From the NCBI GenBank assembly GCA_963728165.1, contig CAVSIY010000006.1:682001-746000 (forward strand): DNA of 64,000 nucleotides, in the 5' to 3' direction. A model generated the notes under the pieces. The model had not been told where the DNA came from and did not search any database. It was given only the letters and a program-made list of their open reading frames with translations. Origin of the DNA: Hyphomicrobium_A sp963728165. Lineage in GTDB: Bacteria > Pseudomonadota > Alphaproteobacteria > Rhizobiales > Hyphomicrobiaceae. This document shows positions 8,635 to 17,365 of this stretch, in pieces. A program made the translations under genes and the position numbers. The number at the start of each line of letters is the position of its first letter. Position 1 is the first letter of the stretch.

Positions 8635-9879
8635 ATGCGGACAAGCTTGGAACGGGCCTTGGGCAGCGCGCGCGTGTGGCGTACGGCTGCGCTCGGATTG
8701 CTCGCAGCGTTGCTCGCAGGCTGCTCCACGATGGGATCGGCCCCCGCCCCGACAGCCGCGATCACGCCCTCCGGCGGGGCGCCCGCTCCGGGGCAGCACG
8801 CCCCCGTCAAGATCGCGCTTCTCTTGCCGCTCGGCGGCATGGGCGAGACGGCGTCCATCGCCAAGAACATGAAGCAAGCCGCCGAGATGGCGCTGTTCGA
8901 GGTCAACGATCCCAACATCCAGCTGGTGACCAAGGACGACGGCGGCACCGCGGCCGGCGCCCGCGCCGCGGCCGACGCCGCCATCAAGGAAGGCGCGGAG
9001 ATCATCCTGGGTCCGCTCTTCTCGCAGGCGGCAGCTGGCGCGGCACCTGTCGCCCGCCAGGCGGGCGTGCCCATCCTGGCCTTCTCCAACGACACGCAGG
9101 TCGCCGGCAACGGCGTCTATCTGATGAGCTTCCTCGCCGAAGAGGAGGTGGACCGCGTCGTCTCGTTCGCCGCCAGTCAAGGCAAGCGACGCTTCGCGGC
9201 ACTCATTCCCGACAATGCCTACGGCAACGTGGTGGAGGCGGCGTTCCGCCACGCCGTGCAGCGAGCGGGCGGCAGGGTGGTGATCCTCGAGCGCTACCCG
9301 CCGGCGGCCAACGGCATGCTGAGACCCGCCAAGCACGTGGTCGAGACGATCAAGCGCAACGCCGAGCTGTTGAACCCGATCGACGCCCTGTTCCTTCCGG
9401 GCGGCCAGGACGCGCTGCCGCAGATCGGTCCCGTCATCGCCTACAACGGCCTCGATACCAAGAAGGTGAAGCTGTTGGGCACGGGCGCCTGGGACTTCCC
9501 CTCGATCGGGCGCGACGACGCCTTCGTCGGCGGCTGGTATCCGGGCCCCGACCCCAGCGCTTGGCGCAGCTTCGCGGAGCGCTTCGCCAAGACCTTCGGC
9601 AACGCCCCGCCGCGCATCGCCAGCATCGCCTATGATGCGGTGGGGCTCGCCATCGGCCTCTCCTCGAACCCGCCGGGCGCCCGCTTCACGACGGCCAATC
9701 TCACGCGCCCGCAAGGCTTCTCCGGCGTCGACGGCATCGTGCGGTTCGGGGCGAACGGCGTCAGCCAGCGTGGCTTGGCCGTGCTCGAGGTGCAGAAGTT
9801 CGGCTCAGCCGTCGCCGATCCGGCGCCAAGCTCCTTCCAGCCGACCAAGCTGTCGGCCGCCGAGCAGACCGTGCGCTAG
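8635..9879 (+). CDS. Penicillin-binding protein activator, LpoA/YraM-like lipoprotein
   Basis: The 414-residue product has a lipoprotein signal ending in LLAGC (Cys30) followed by a periplasmic-binding-protein type 1 fold: VKIALLLPLGGMGETAS, ILGPLFSQAAAGAAPVA, VPILAFSNDTQVAG and IASIAYDAVGLAI. In gammaproteobacteria the equivalent LpoA is an outer-membrane lipoprotein that stimulates PBP1A, and the gene sits beside rsmI and yraN as here. It lacks the N-terminal TPR domain of enterobacterial LpoA. Activation of a class A PBP is therefore inferred from the fold and the neighbourhood. Confidence 0.82.
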   Translation: MRTSLERALGSARVWRTAALGLLAALLAGCSTMGSAPAPTAAITPSGGAPAPGQHAPVKIALLLPLGGMGETASIAKNMKQAAEMALFEVNDPNIQLVTKDDGGTAAGARAAADAAIKEGAEIILGPLFSQAAAGAAPVARQAGVPILAFSNDTQVAGNGVYLMSFLAEEEVDRVVSFAASQGKRRFAALIPDNAYGNVVEAAFRHAVQRAGGRVVILERYPPAANGMLRPAKHVVETIKRNAELLNPIDALFLPGGQDALPQIGPVIAYNGLDTKKVKLLGTGAWDFPSIGRDDAFVGGWYPGPDPSAWRSFAERFAKTFGNAPPRIASIAYDAVGLAIGLSSNPPGARFTTANLTRPQGFSGVDGIVRFGANGVSQRGLAVLEVQKFGSAVADPAPSSFQPTKLSAAEQTVR

Positions 9880-9887
9880 CGCGGCCT

Positions 9888-10271
9888 TTAGGCGGCGAGC
9901 GTCTTCTTCTTCTCGGCAGCGACCTCCGGCTCCGCAACCGTGGCCAGCAGCGCGCGCAGCGCCGAGCCATCGGCGGGGAGGATCGGCATGACGGTGCTGA
10001 GCTCTTCGAGGAGGCGGTGCAGCGTGTAGTCGGCCGCATCGATCTGGGAGGCTGCCCCCGCCTGAAGGCTCTCTATGCGCCCGAAGCCGGCGATGGCAGC
10101 CGTGACGGCACCGGTCGCTCTGGTCCAGCGGTCTGCGACCGACAGCGGCACAGGTTCCGTCGGCGGCTCTGCCACCGCGATCGGAGCGCTCGGGCGACGC
10201 GCACGGGCGGCAATCAGAAGGCGGACCTCTGCCACCTTCTCGCGCGCGAATGTCCAATACCGCTCCAACAT
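9888..10271 (-). CDS. Conserved hypothetical protein
   Basis: I do not recognise this 127-residue protein. It begins MLERYWTFAREKVAEVRLLI, has a Pro/Ala-rich stretch and then a predicted helical half (ADRWTRATGAVTAAIAGFGR, ADYTLHRLLEELSTVMPILP). No signal peptide, membrane segment or catalytic motif is visible. It is convergent with the LpoA-like gene, with 8 bases between the stops. Codon use resembles the neighbours and the frame is clean, which supports a real gene. Confidence 0.6.
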   Translation of the reverse strand: MLERYWTFAREKVAEVRLLIAARARRPSAPIAVAEPPTEPVPLSVADRWTRATGAVTAAIAGFGRIESLQAGAASQIDAADYTLHRLLEELSTVMPILPADGSALRALLATVAEPEVAAEKKKTLAA

Positions 10272-10483
10272 GACAGGTCCAGGCTGCGGCCGGCCACAGA
10301 TTGCATCTGCGACATGCGGCCGAGGATGCCGCCGCGTTGCATGTCGACCCTTATGGGGCCCAGCTCAGACGGCAGCGAGCCTGTAGTCTTTCCAGACATT
10401 CCTTAAGAAAGCGTTCACCATGCTGGGAATTGTCATGCGTATTCCATAGGATAGCGGACCTTCCTCAGGTTTGTCCGCAACTC

Positions 10484-11128
10484 TCAATTGGGGGCTGCGC
10501 CCGGCCAGTAGCGATAATGGCCGGTGATCTTTTCGGCAAAGAGCCGGTTCTCCTCCTGCACGCCGTAGCCGCGGTTGTGGATGACGAGTGGCACGTCGTC
10601 CGTCGCCTTGCGGTCGGAGACGATCGCGATGTGCGTCTTGGAGAACCATCCCGTGGGCACGTAGTAGGACACGATATCGCCCGGAAGGTAGTCGGCGGGG
10701 TCGGTCGTGATGGGGAGCGAGCGACCCTTGCGCGCGAAGAACTTGCGCAACACCTCGACGCGCCGCTGATCGATGTTGGTGTCGCCCGAGCCGACGCCCG
10801 CCCTCTTCACCTCCACCTGCAGGTCCACACCGAGCCAGCGGTAGGCGCGCACGATGACGTCGGTGCACACGCCGAAGTACCAGGGCACGTCGCCGTCGGG
10901 GTAGGGGATCTGCCGGTAGCTCGGATTGTAGATGACCGGGATCCAGGTCTGCCAGCGCGCTGCCCCTACAAGGTTGAGGCCGAAGTCCTCGTTGGCGGAG
11001 CTGCGCGGCGCATCGACGTCATTGACGCGCCTGGTGGCGGCCCTGGGCTCCTTGGCTTGGAGCGCCGGGCCTGAGATGAGAAACACCGCCGCCGACGCAA
11101 GGACGAGACACTGCCTCAGCGGCCGCAT
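10484..11128 (-). CDS. DUF1287 family secreted protein, copy 1
   Basis: The 214-residue product starts with a signal peptide (about 25 residues) and is mostly one DUF1287 domain. Likely papain-like (NlpC/P60-like) residues are visible: Cys88 in FGVCTDVIVRAYR, His166 in KTHIAIVSD, and a HNRG motif near 184. A periplasmic amidase or peptidase role is inferred from that arrangement; no activity is established for the family. A homologous domain is encoded by the next gene upstream on the same strand, so the two form a tandem pair. Confidence 0.8.
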   Translation of the reverse strand: MRPLRQCLVLASAAVFLISGPALQAKEPRAATRRVNDVDAPRSSANEDFGLNLVGAARWQTWIPVIYNPSYRQIPYPDGDVPWYFGVCTDVIVRAYRWLGVDLQVEVKRAGVGSGDTNIDQRRVEVLRKFFARKGRSLPITTDPADYLPGDIVSYYVPTGWFSKTHIAIVSDRKATDDVPLVIHNRGYGVQEENRLFAEKITGHYRYWPGAAPN

Positions 11129-11241
11129 TCGTTGCTATTGCCTCCATGGCGCGCGCTGCCTCGCAGCACAATTCGCCGCAAGCCATCATTCGGGAGCGTC
11201 GGTGATGAAAGTATGGCGGTAGTCGGCGCCTGGCGCCAGCC

Positions 11242-12399
11242 TCAACGCACCGTCGAGCTCGGCGCCGATTGGGGCGCATTCGCCTGCTCGGCCGGCGTCA
11301 CGTGCGTGAAGCGGTAGTGCCCGGTGATGGCGCTGGCGAACAGCGCGTCCTCGAGCTGGGGACCCCAGCCGCGGTTGTGCACGATCATGGGACGGCCCGA
11401 AGGCGCGATCACGTCCGACACGATGGCGATGTGCGTCTGCGAGGTGCGTCCCGTCGCGCGGTAGTAGGTCACGATATCGCCGGGGTGATACTCCTCGACG
11501 AAGTCGGTGACGGGCAGCGACTCGCCGTAGCGCTCGAAGAAGCGGCGCAACGTCTTGGTGCGGCGATGATCGATGCTGGTGTCGCCGGTGCCGATGCGCG
11601 CCTCGTGCACCAACACCTGCAGGTCGATACCCAGCGCGCGATAGGCGCGCACGACGACGTCGGTGCACACGCCATAAAAGCGCGGGACGTCGCCCATGGG
11701 AAAGCCGATCTGGCGGTAGTCATCCTTGTAGACGACGAGGTCGCGCGTCTGGGCCCGGGCGGCGCGCGCGAGCATGCGCCCGAACACCGAGGGGCTGGCG
11801 GCCGCGGGAGATACACTTTGCGCGGGCTTGGGCGCCGGGGCGGAGGCCACGCATTTGTCCGCATGACCCATCCGCGCCACCCGCACCGGGATCGACTCGC
11901 GCGGGGGCAGAGTTGCGAGCCCCGTGTCGGCCGCCACCACGCTCACGGCCTCGCGAACAGGCGCGGGTCGCAGGAGGGCAGGCTCTGGCGTCGTTGCAAC
12001 CTTGGCGGCGGGTGGCTGATCCGCGAGCACGGTAGGAACGGCCGAGGCATCCGCGAGCGGCAGCGGAGCGGGAAGCAGCGCGAGCTGGCGGCGTGCCGAG
12101 TCGACCGGCGTCAGCGTTTGCGCGGCGGCGACGGCGAGCGCCATGATGGCGAACGGTGCCAGCAAAAGGAGGAGCGAGGTGCGCTCGTCCTTGGAGTAGG
12201 CGGGCGCTTGAGCCAGCGGCTCGGGCCTTGCCCGCGTCGAAAGGGGGCGGCGCGCAGAGGGGGCGGAGGCGGCCTTGGTGGAGGCAGAAGGGGATGCGCG
12301 CCGACGAGGCTTGCGCGGCGCCGGGGCGCGCGAGCGCGTGCCGGCCTGCTTGGTGGCCCGGCTCCCCGCCTTCCGCTTTGCCGTTGCGGGCTTCTTCAC
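11242..12399 (-). CDS. DUF1287 family protein, copy 2, with basic N-terminus and membrane anchor
   Basis: This 385-residue paralogue has the same DUF1287 core in its C-terminal half (FYGVCTDVVVRAYRALGID, QTHIAIVSD, IVHNRGWGPQ). It is preceded by a ~75-residue Lys/Arg/Ala/Pro-rich segment, one membrane segment (LLLLLAPFAIMALAVAAA) and a long Ala/Pro-rich linker. This predicts a basic cytoplasmic tail, one anchor and a periplasmic enzyme on a flexible stalk. The catalytic-type Cys and His are conserved. The basic tail could interact with nucleic acid or the inner membrane surface, which is speculation. Confidence 0.8.
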   Translation of the reverse strand: MKKPATAKRKAGSRATKQAGTRSRAPAPRKPRRRASPSASTKAASAPSARRPLSTRARPEPLAQAPAYSKDERTSLLLLLAPFAIMALAVAAAQTLTPVDSARRQLALLPAPLPLADASAVPTVLADQPPAAKVATTPEPALLRPAPVREAVSVVAADTGLATLPPRESIPVRVARMGHADKCVASAPAPKPAQSVSPAAASPSVFGRMLARAARAQTRDLVVYKDDYRQIGFPMGDVPRFYGVCTDVVVRAYRALGIDLQVLVHEARIGTGDTSIDHRRTKTLRRFFERYGESLPVTDFVEEYHPGDIVTYYRATGRTSQTHIAIVSDVIAPSGRPMIVHNRGWGPQLEDALFASAITGHYRFTHVTPAEQANAPQSAPSSTVR

Positions 12400-12533
12400 G
12401 CGCGACTTGCCCTGAATACGCCTGAACCCTGAGCCGCCCCGTACAGGCCCGGCATTCGATCTTAACGAACAGAAGTCCGCTCAGCATCTTAAAGCAAAAG
12501 CATAAACGCCGCGCGTCTAATGGTTTACGGCCG

Positions 12534-13416
12534 TTAACCTAAACCGACCCGAGCCCGGATTTCCCGCCCCGAGACACCGGCGGCCCGCAGGGTTTCGAGG
12601 CCCGCATCCCCCTCGCTCTTTGACAGCTTGCGCCCCTCGGCGTCGGTGAGCAGGCGGTGGTGGTGGTAGAGCGGCTCGGGCAGCCCGAGCAGGGCCTGGA
12701 GCAGGCGGTGGATGTCGGTTGCGGCGTAGAGATCGCGGCCGCGCGTGACGTGGGTGACGCCCTGGCGCGCATCGTCGACGACGACCGCCAGGTGATAGCT
12801 CGCCGGCACGTCCTTGCGCAGGATGACGGCGTCCCCCCACCGCTCCGGCCGCGCCTCGACGAGGGTCGGGTCTGCCCTCCGCGTCGAGCTCGGTGAAGGT
12901 CAGCGGCCGGCCCTCGAGCCGGCGGGCGGCGGCGACAAGGGCGCGCTCCATGTCGAGGCGCAGCGCGAAGCGCTGGCCGTTGCCGATGCGCTCCTCGATC
13001 TCGGCCTTGGAGAGCCGCTTGTGCAGACCGGGATAGAGCGGGGCTCCCTCGGGATCGAGGGCGCCGCCCTTGGCGGCCTCCGTTATCTCGGAGCGCGAGG
13101 CAAAGCACGGATAGAGCAGCCCCTGCGCCTCGAGCCACTCAGCGGCTTGCGCATAGACGCCAAAGTGCTGCGACTGGCGCAGCACCGCCTCCTCCCAGGT
13201 GATGCCGAGCCAGGAGAGATCCTCAAAGATGCTTAAGACGTGCTCCTCGCGGCAGCGGGCGACGTCAATATCCTCGACGCGAACGAGGAAGCGCCCGCCG
13301 AGCCGTTGCGCCATATCGAAGCCGATGAGCGCTGAGAGCCCATGGCCGAGATGCAGCGGTCCGTTGGGGCTCGGCGCGAAACGGAGGACGGGCGATCCTG
13401 GCGTGGCTCCTGTCAT
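12534..13416 (-). CDS. gluQ: Glutamyl-Q tRNA(Asp) synthetase, one frame break
   Basis: GluQRS is a truncated glutamyl-tRNA synthetase that attaches glutamate to queuosine at position 34 of tRNA-Asp. It shows the class I signature FAPSPNGPLHLGHGLSA with HLGH at 22-25 and a KMSKS-type motif GRKLSKSEGD, and lacks the anticodon-binding domain. The frame breaks near 12875 in a short G run (coding strand); removing one base restores ELDAEADPTLVEARPERWGD and a protein of about 293 residues. The start is the ATG of MTGATPGSPV. Confidence 0.87.
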
Positions 13417-13619
13417 GAGCAGGACAAATGCACTGTCTCAGTCGCAATTGCCAGAGTGCCCGGCATCCGGTGTAGCGACCGGCGTATAGGTACGGGCGAT
13501 CGGCTCATCGCCCGTGCACTCCAAGACTTGGGCGCAAACGAGCCGCTTTGCGAACGCTGGCCTGCGATCCTACTCTCCGACCCATGAGGGCGGAAATTTG
13601 CAACGCGAGCGATGGGCAC

Positions 13620-14291
13620 ATGAAACGTCAGCGAGGCGCGCAGCCGTCGCGCACCATCGAGACGGACGCCGATCTGCGCGAGGGTGTGCGGGCCTTGCGG
13701 CGCAAGTGTCCGCACTTGCGTCGTGTGCACGAGCGCACCGGCGATCCGCCGCTGCGCCGGCATGCGCCTGGGTTCGAGGGGCTCGCGCGCATCATCGTCG
13801 GCCAGCAGTTGTCGATTGCGAGCGCGGAGGCGATCTGGGGGCGCCTCGCCGCGGCGGTTCGGCCGATGACGCCCACAGCCTTCCGCAAGCTCAGCGACGA
13901 GGGCTTGCGCCGGGTGGGGCTGTCGCGCGGCAAGGTGCGCACGCTGCGCGCCGCCTGCGACGCCATCGAGACCGGCCTCAATCTGGAGACGCTCGCGCAG
14001 GCGCCCGAGGAGATCGTGCATGCGGCCTTGACCCAGGTGCCCGGCATCGGGCCCTGGTCGGCCGACATCTTCCTGTTGTTCTGCCTGGGCCGCGCCGACG
14101 CCTTTGCGGCCGGTGACCTCGCCCTGCAGACGGCGTCGATGAGCGCGCTCGACCTTGCCGAGCGCCCCTCCCGCGAGGCGCTTTTGGCCATCGCGGAACG
14201 CTGGCGGCCGTGGCGCGGCGTGGCGGCGCACCTGCTCTGGGCCGACTACAAGCTTGCTGCAAAGCGTCGCAAGGACCCAAAAAGCGCCTGA
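13620..14291 (+). CDS. HhH-GPD DNA glycosylase (3-methyladenine glycosylase II-like)
   Basis: This enzyme should excise alkylated bases in base-excision repair. The helix-hairpin-helix and catalytic segment is clear: ALTQVPGIGPWSADIFLLF followed by the catalytic-type aspartate in FAAGDLAL. The N-terminal half has HAPGFEGLARIIVGQQLS, common to AlkA-like enzymes. There is no C-terminal Cys cluster, so it is not an Nth/MutY-type iron-sulfur protein. The start is uncertain: I use MKRQRG; ATG 13584 and TTG 13548 are in frame. It is divergent from gluQ. Confidence 0.85.
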   Translation: MKRQRGAQPSRTIETDADLREGVRALRRKCPHLRRVHERTGDPPLRRHAPGFEGLARIIVGQQLSIASAEAIWGRLAAAVRPMTPTAFRKLSDEGLRRVGLSRGKVRTLRAACDAIETGLNLETLAQAPEEIVHAALTQVPGIGPWSADIFLLFCLGRADAFAAGDLALQTASMSALDLAERPSREALLAIAERWRPWRGVAAHLLWADYKLAAKRRKDPKSA

Positions 14292-14449
14292 ATTCCTTGC
14301 GCTTTGTCGCCGGCGCCACGCCCGTCGGGCACAAAAGGATTCCCGTCTGTGGGGACCTTCACAGAGCTGATACGCGCGGCTAGTATCCCGGCCGAAACTT
14401 CGGGGAGAACGCGATTCGCGAGAGAAGAGAACCGACAGGACGCTAGAAC

Positions 14450-15010
14450 GTGAACGCGCACGCGGCCATTCCGGAATCCTTTCCGGCCCTCGTCCTTAAC
14501 GCCGACTTCCGGCCATTGAGCTACTACCCGTTGTCGCTCTGGAGCTGGCAGGAGTCGGTGAAGGCTGTTTTTCTCGATCGCGTCAACATCGTCTCCGAGT
14601 ACGACCGCTTCGTGCGCAGCCCCTCCTTCGAGATGCGGCTGCCGAGCGTGGTCTCGCTCAAGACCTACGTGAAGCCGGCACTTTATCCTGCCTTCACCCG
14701 ATTCAATGTCTTCCTGCGCGACCGCTTCGCCTGCCAGTACTGCGGCTCCAAGGAGGATCTGACCTTCGATCACTTGGTGCCACGCTCGCGCGGCGGCCAG
14801 ACCCGCTGGGACAACGTCGTGGCGGCATGCGCGCCCTGCAACCTGGAGAAGGGCGGGGCGATGCCGGAGGAGGTGGCCATGCACCCGATGCAGGCGCCCT
14901 ACCGGCCCACGGTGTTCGAGCTGCACCGCAACGGGCGGCTGTTCCCGCCCAACTATCTGCACGAGAGCTGGCTCGACTATCTCTACTGGGATACCGAGCT
15001 CGAGCCGTAA
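14450..15010 (+). CDS. HNH endonuclease family protein
   Basis: The 186-residue protein contains a full HNH nuclease module: CQYCG (Cys95, Cys98), the DH pair at 107-108 (LTFDHLVPRSRGG), WDNVVAAC with the Asn near 122, and a second zinc pair CAPC (127, 130) with N131. The N-terminal ~80 residues (NADFRPLSYYPLSLWSWQE) are the usual partner region of this stand-alone housekeeping HNH family, whose biological role is unknown. It starts with GTG. A strong terminator follows the stop and no restriction or toxin partner is adjacent. Confidence 0.88.
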   Translation: MNAHAAIPESFPALVLNADFRPLSYYPLSLWSWQESVKAVFLDRVNIVSEYDRFVRSPSFEMRLPSVVSLKTYVKPALYPAFTRFNVFLRDRFACQYCGSKEDLTFDHLVPRSRGGQTRWDNVVAACAPCNLEKGGAMPEEVAMHPMQAPYRPTVFELHRNGRLFPPNYLHESWLDYLYWDTELEP

Positions 15011-15051
15011 GGCCGCGTCATCACCACTCACGACGACGAGCGGCAGCAAAA

Positions 15052-15074
15052 AGCCCCGGCGGCAAGCCGGGGCT
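15052..15074. terminator. Rho-independent terminator between convergent genes
   Basis: Arms AGCCCCGGC and GCCGGGGCT pair perfectly around a 5-base loop, followed by ATTTCTTT on the + strand and preceded by an A run on the other side. It can serve both the HNH gene and the small reverse-strand gene. Confidence 0.8.
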
Positions 15075-15109
15075 ATTTCTTTCGACCTGGGTGAGACGCG
15101 CCTGGCGCC

Positions 15110-15345
15110 TCAGGCGGCGCGCTTTGCCGGGGCCAAGCACAGCACCTCGGCGATAGCGTCGACCGCCTTGCCCCAGTCGCCGGGGATGTGCTCATCGGCA
15201 GCAAGGCCGAAGGCGACGAGCGCATCGGCAGGCGTGCCGCCGTCGCGGAAGAAGCGCGCGCAGGATTGGCGCGCCACGCCGACGGCCTGATGCCACTGCA
15301 GCGGATTGACATGGTGGGGACTCGATCAAACACCTCCTCGTTCAT
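15110..15345 (-). CDS. Small conserved-looking protein, one frame break
   Basis: A 78-residue protein becomes visible if one C is added to the CCCC run near 15316-15319: it starts MNEEVFDRVP, continues HVNPLQWHQAVGVARQSCAR and FFRDGGTPADALVAFGL, and ends LAPAKRAA. Without the repair only a 55-codon ORF from an internal GTG remains. The amino-acid content and high third-position GC look genuinely coding, and the length comes out as whole codons after repair. The function is unknown; no membrane segment or signal peptide is present. Confidence 0.5.
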
Positions 15346-15379
15346 TACGCGGCCCATCGGCCGTGAAGCCCTCTTCAAG

Positions 15380-16232
15380 GGGCGGCAAGCACACAGAGCG
15401 TAATGACATCACTACGCAGAACCTTGTCACGCGATGCCTCGTGGAGACCATTGGCTCCGACGCTCCGTATGCTTGCCTACTCGTAGGAAGGATCGTGATC
15501 CTTCCGAAACTCGATCGAATTCACCTTCGAGGCTCGGATGCCTCGTCCATCGGCGCGGGAGACGTGCGGCCCACGGAAACGAGCACCTGGTCCACCAGCT
15601 CCGAAAGCGAACGCCACTCTTGCGACGCTGACGCCACGACAAACCTCACTTGACCTTGCGGGCGGGAGTACCGCCCTGACTGACGCTGTGCTGCGGGACC
15701 GTCGGGAAGGCGGTCCCACCGAGGCCGCGAGGGCCCTGTCCGGCAAACCGCTCGGAAATACGCCCAAACATTTTCCTCCGAGCGATTCGCCTCAAGTTCG
15801 CCAACACGCGAAGCAGCGTGTTGCGGGGGGAGTTTCCACACGCAGACGCAACCGGACGCAACGCGACGCCACGCAACAACTCGGAATGACGCTGAACGAA
15901 ATCGGGACGCGGGGTACCTAAAGCGACAAAGGCGGCAGCGGGCGTTCCTGGGGGAACTGACGCGACCTTCCGCGATACGCTGCGGCACAACACACGAAGG
16001 AACGACGCCGGTGAACGGCGATGACGCGGTACATTTTTCACTGGCCGTCCCCCCTACGCGACGGGTTCGCTTCGTCTTGCGCGAACGAGGCAGACTTAAC
16101 CGTCACTTTTTGACAACTGCATGGCGCCGCGGTGTTCACCCCGCGGTAATTCGCTTGACAGTTGCTGAACGGAATCGCGTCGCGGCGCGCTTTGCGCAGC
16201 TGCACGGCGACAACGTGCTGAATTGCAACGGA
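15380..16232. other. Gene-free stretch with several hairpins
   Basis: I find no convincing gene here. Third-position GC of the open frames is clearly lower than in neighbouring genes. Hairpins are visible: GGAAGGATC/GATCCTTCC at 15486-15505, GGGACCG/CGGTCCC at 15695-15717 and CAACACGC/GCGTGTTG at 15802-15823. No tRNA, tmRNA or RNase P signature was recognised. A reverse-strand ORF of 131 codons (15646-16041) is not supported by composition. Confidence 0.5.
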
Positions 16233-16754
16233 TTAGTGCGAGCGCACGGATGCGACCGCAGCGCGCAGGCCCAGCGCCGCGACGACAAGCGACACGACGA
16301 CGTTCCAGCCAGCGAGCGAGATCCCGGCAAAGCGCCACGCTGCCTCATCGCAGCGAATGACGTTGGTCTTCGGCAGGGCGTCGAGCAGGCCGCCGGCAGA
16401 CGTCGTGAGCGCCTGGGCGCCCGTGCACGCGTCCGGTCCCGGCCAGAAGTGCCATTCGGCACCGGCGTGGTAGGCCCCGAGCACGGCGTTGGCGAGAAAG
16501 GCAACGGCGACGAGAAGAAAGAGAAGGGCAGCGGACTTGCGGTGGCCGGCGCTCAAGACGACGAGGGCGGCGAACAGCACCGGCGCGCCGGCATAGTAGG
16601 CGTAGCGCTGCTCCAGGCACAGCGGACACGGCAGGTAGCCGCCCAGGTACTCGAAGCCCAGCGCCGCGATGATGGTGGCGAGCGCCACCACCAGCGCCAA
16701 CGCGCCCGACTTATAGGCGGAATGAGCGGTCGGGTCGTCAATGGCTAGGGGCAT
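16233..16754 (-). CDS. dsbB: Disulfide bond formation protein B (DsbB)
   Basis: DsbB is an inner-membrane quinone reductase that reoxidises periplasmic DsbA. The 173-residue protein has four membrane segments and both periplasmic cysteine pairs: CPLC at 43-46 in GGYLPCPLCLEQRYAYY, and Cys110 and Cys135 (DACTGAQ, VIRCDEAAWRF). It is followed at short distance by the YqaA-type membrane protein gene, encoded upstream on the same strand. Confidence 0.92.
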   Translation of the reverse strand: MPLAIDDPTAHSAYKSGALALVVALATIIAALGFEYLGGYLPCPLCLEQRYAYYAGAPVLFAALVVLSAGHRKSAALLFLLVAVAFLANAVLGAYHAGAEWHFWPGPDACTGAQALTTSAGGLLDALPKTNVIRCDEAAWRFAGISLAGWNVVVSLVVAALGLRAAVASVRSH

Positions 16755-16772
16755 TGTGCGCCTGTCGTCGAT

Positions 16773-17354
16773 CTAGATCAGATATCGAAGTGCCACGAAG
16801 CCGCCGACCAAGAGCACGACGAACATCGTCGTCACCAGGCTCAAGCGGCGCTCGATGAACTCGCGGATCGGCTGGCCGAACCAGTAGAGCAGACCGGCGA
16901 CGAGGAAGAACCGCATGGAGCGCGCGATTATGCTGGCGCCGATAAACGCCAGTAAGTCCATGTGGGCAACGCCGGCGGCAATCGTAACAACCTTGTAGGG
17001 GATCGGCGTCATGCCTTTGATGATGACCGCCGGGACTCCGTAGTCGTGAACGAATGAGATGAAGCCGTCGAGCGCGTGCTCTTTTCCATAGAACTCGAGA
17101 ATGGGCAGCCCAATCGCCTGATAGGCGAAATATCCGATCGCGTAGCCCAATAGGCCGCCCACAACGGATGCCACCGTCGCTATAGCGGCATACCACCAAG
17201 CCCTCTCACGGCGGCTCAGCACCATGGGGATCAGCATTACGTCCGGAGGGATCGGAAAGAACGAGCTCTCGATGAAGGAGATAATGGCAAGCACCCACGG
17301 CGCGCGATTGTCGCCCGCCTTTTCCATCATCCAATTGTAGAGCCTTCGCATCAT
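16773..17354 (-). CDS. YqaA/DedA-family membrane protein
   Basis: This 193-residue integral membrane protein has the VTT/SNARE-associated domain seen in YqaA and DedA proteins: FIESSFFPIPPDVMLIPMVL near the N-terminus and VIIKGMTPIPYKVVTIAAGV in the middle. DedA-family members are linked to lipid-carrier or phospholipid flipping and to membrane potential; which applies here is not readable. The gene ends 18 bases before the dsbB start and may be cotranscribed with hemW upstream. Confidence 0.88.
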   Translation of the reverse strand: MMRRLYNWMMEKAGDNRAPWVLAIISFIESSFFPIPPDVMLIPMVLSRRERAWWYAAIATVASVVGGLLGYAIGYFAYQAIGLPILEFYGKEHALDGFISFVHDYGVPAVIIKGMTPIPYKVVTIAAGVAHMDLLAFIGASIIARSMRFFLVAGLLYWFGQPIREFIERRLSLVTTMFVVLLVGGFVALRYLI

Positions 17355-17365
17355 GCGCGCGGTGA

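Noticed and set aside
15646..16041. 131-codon minus-strand ORF in the gene-free interval
   Set aside because: Codon composition is unlike neighbouring genes, no ribosome-binding site or domain is visible, and it runs through hairpins.
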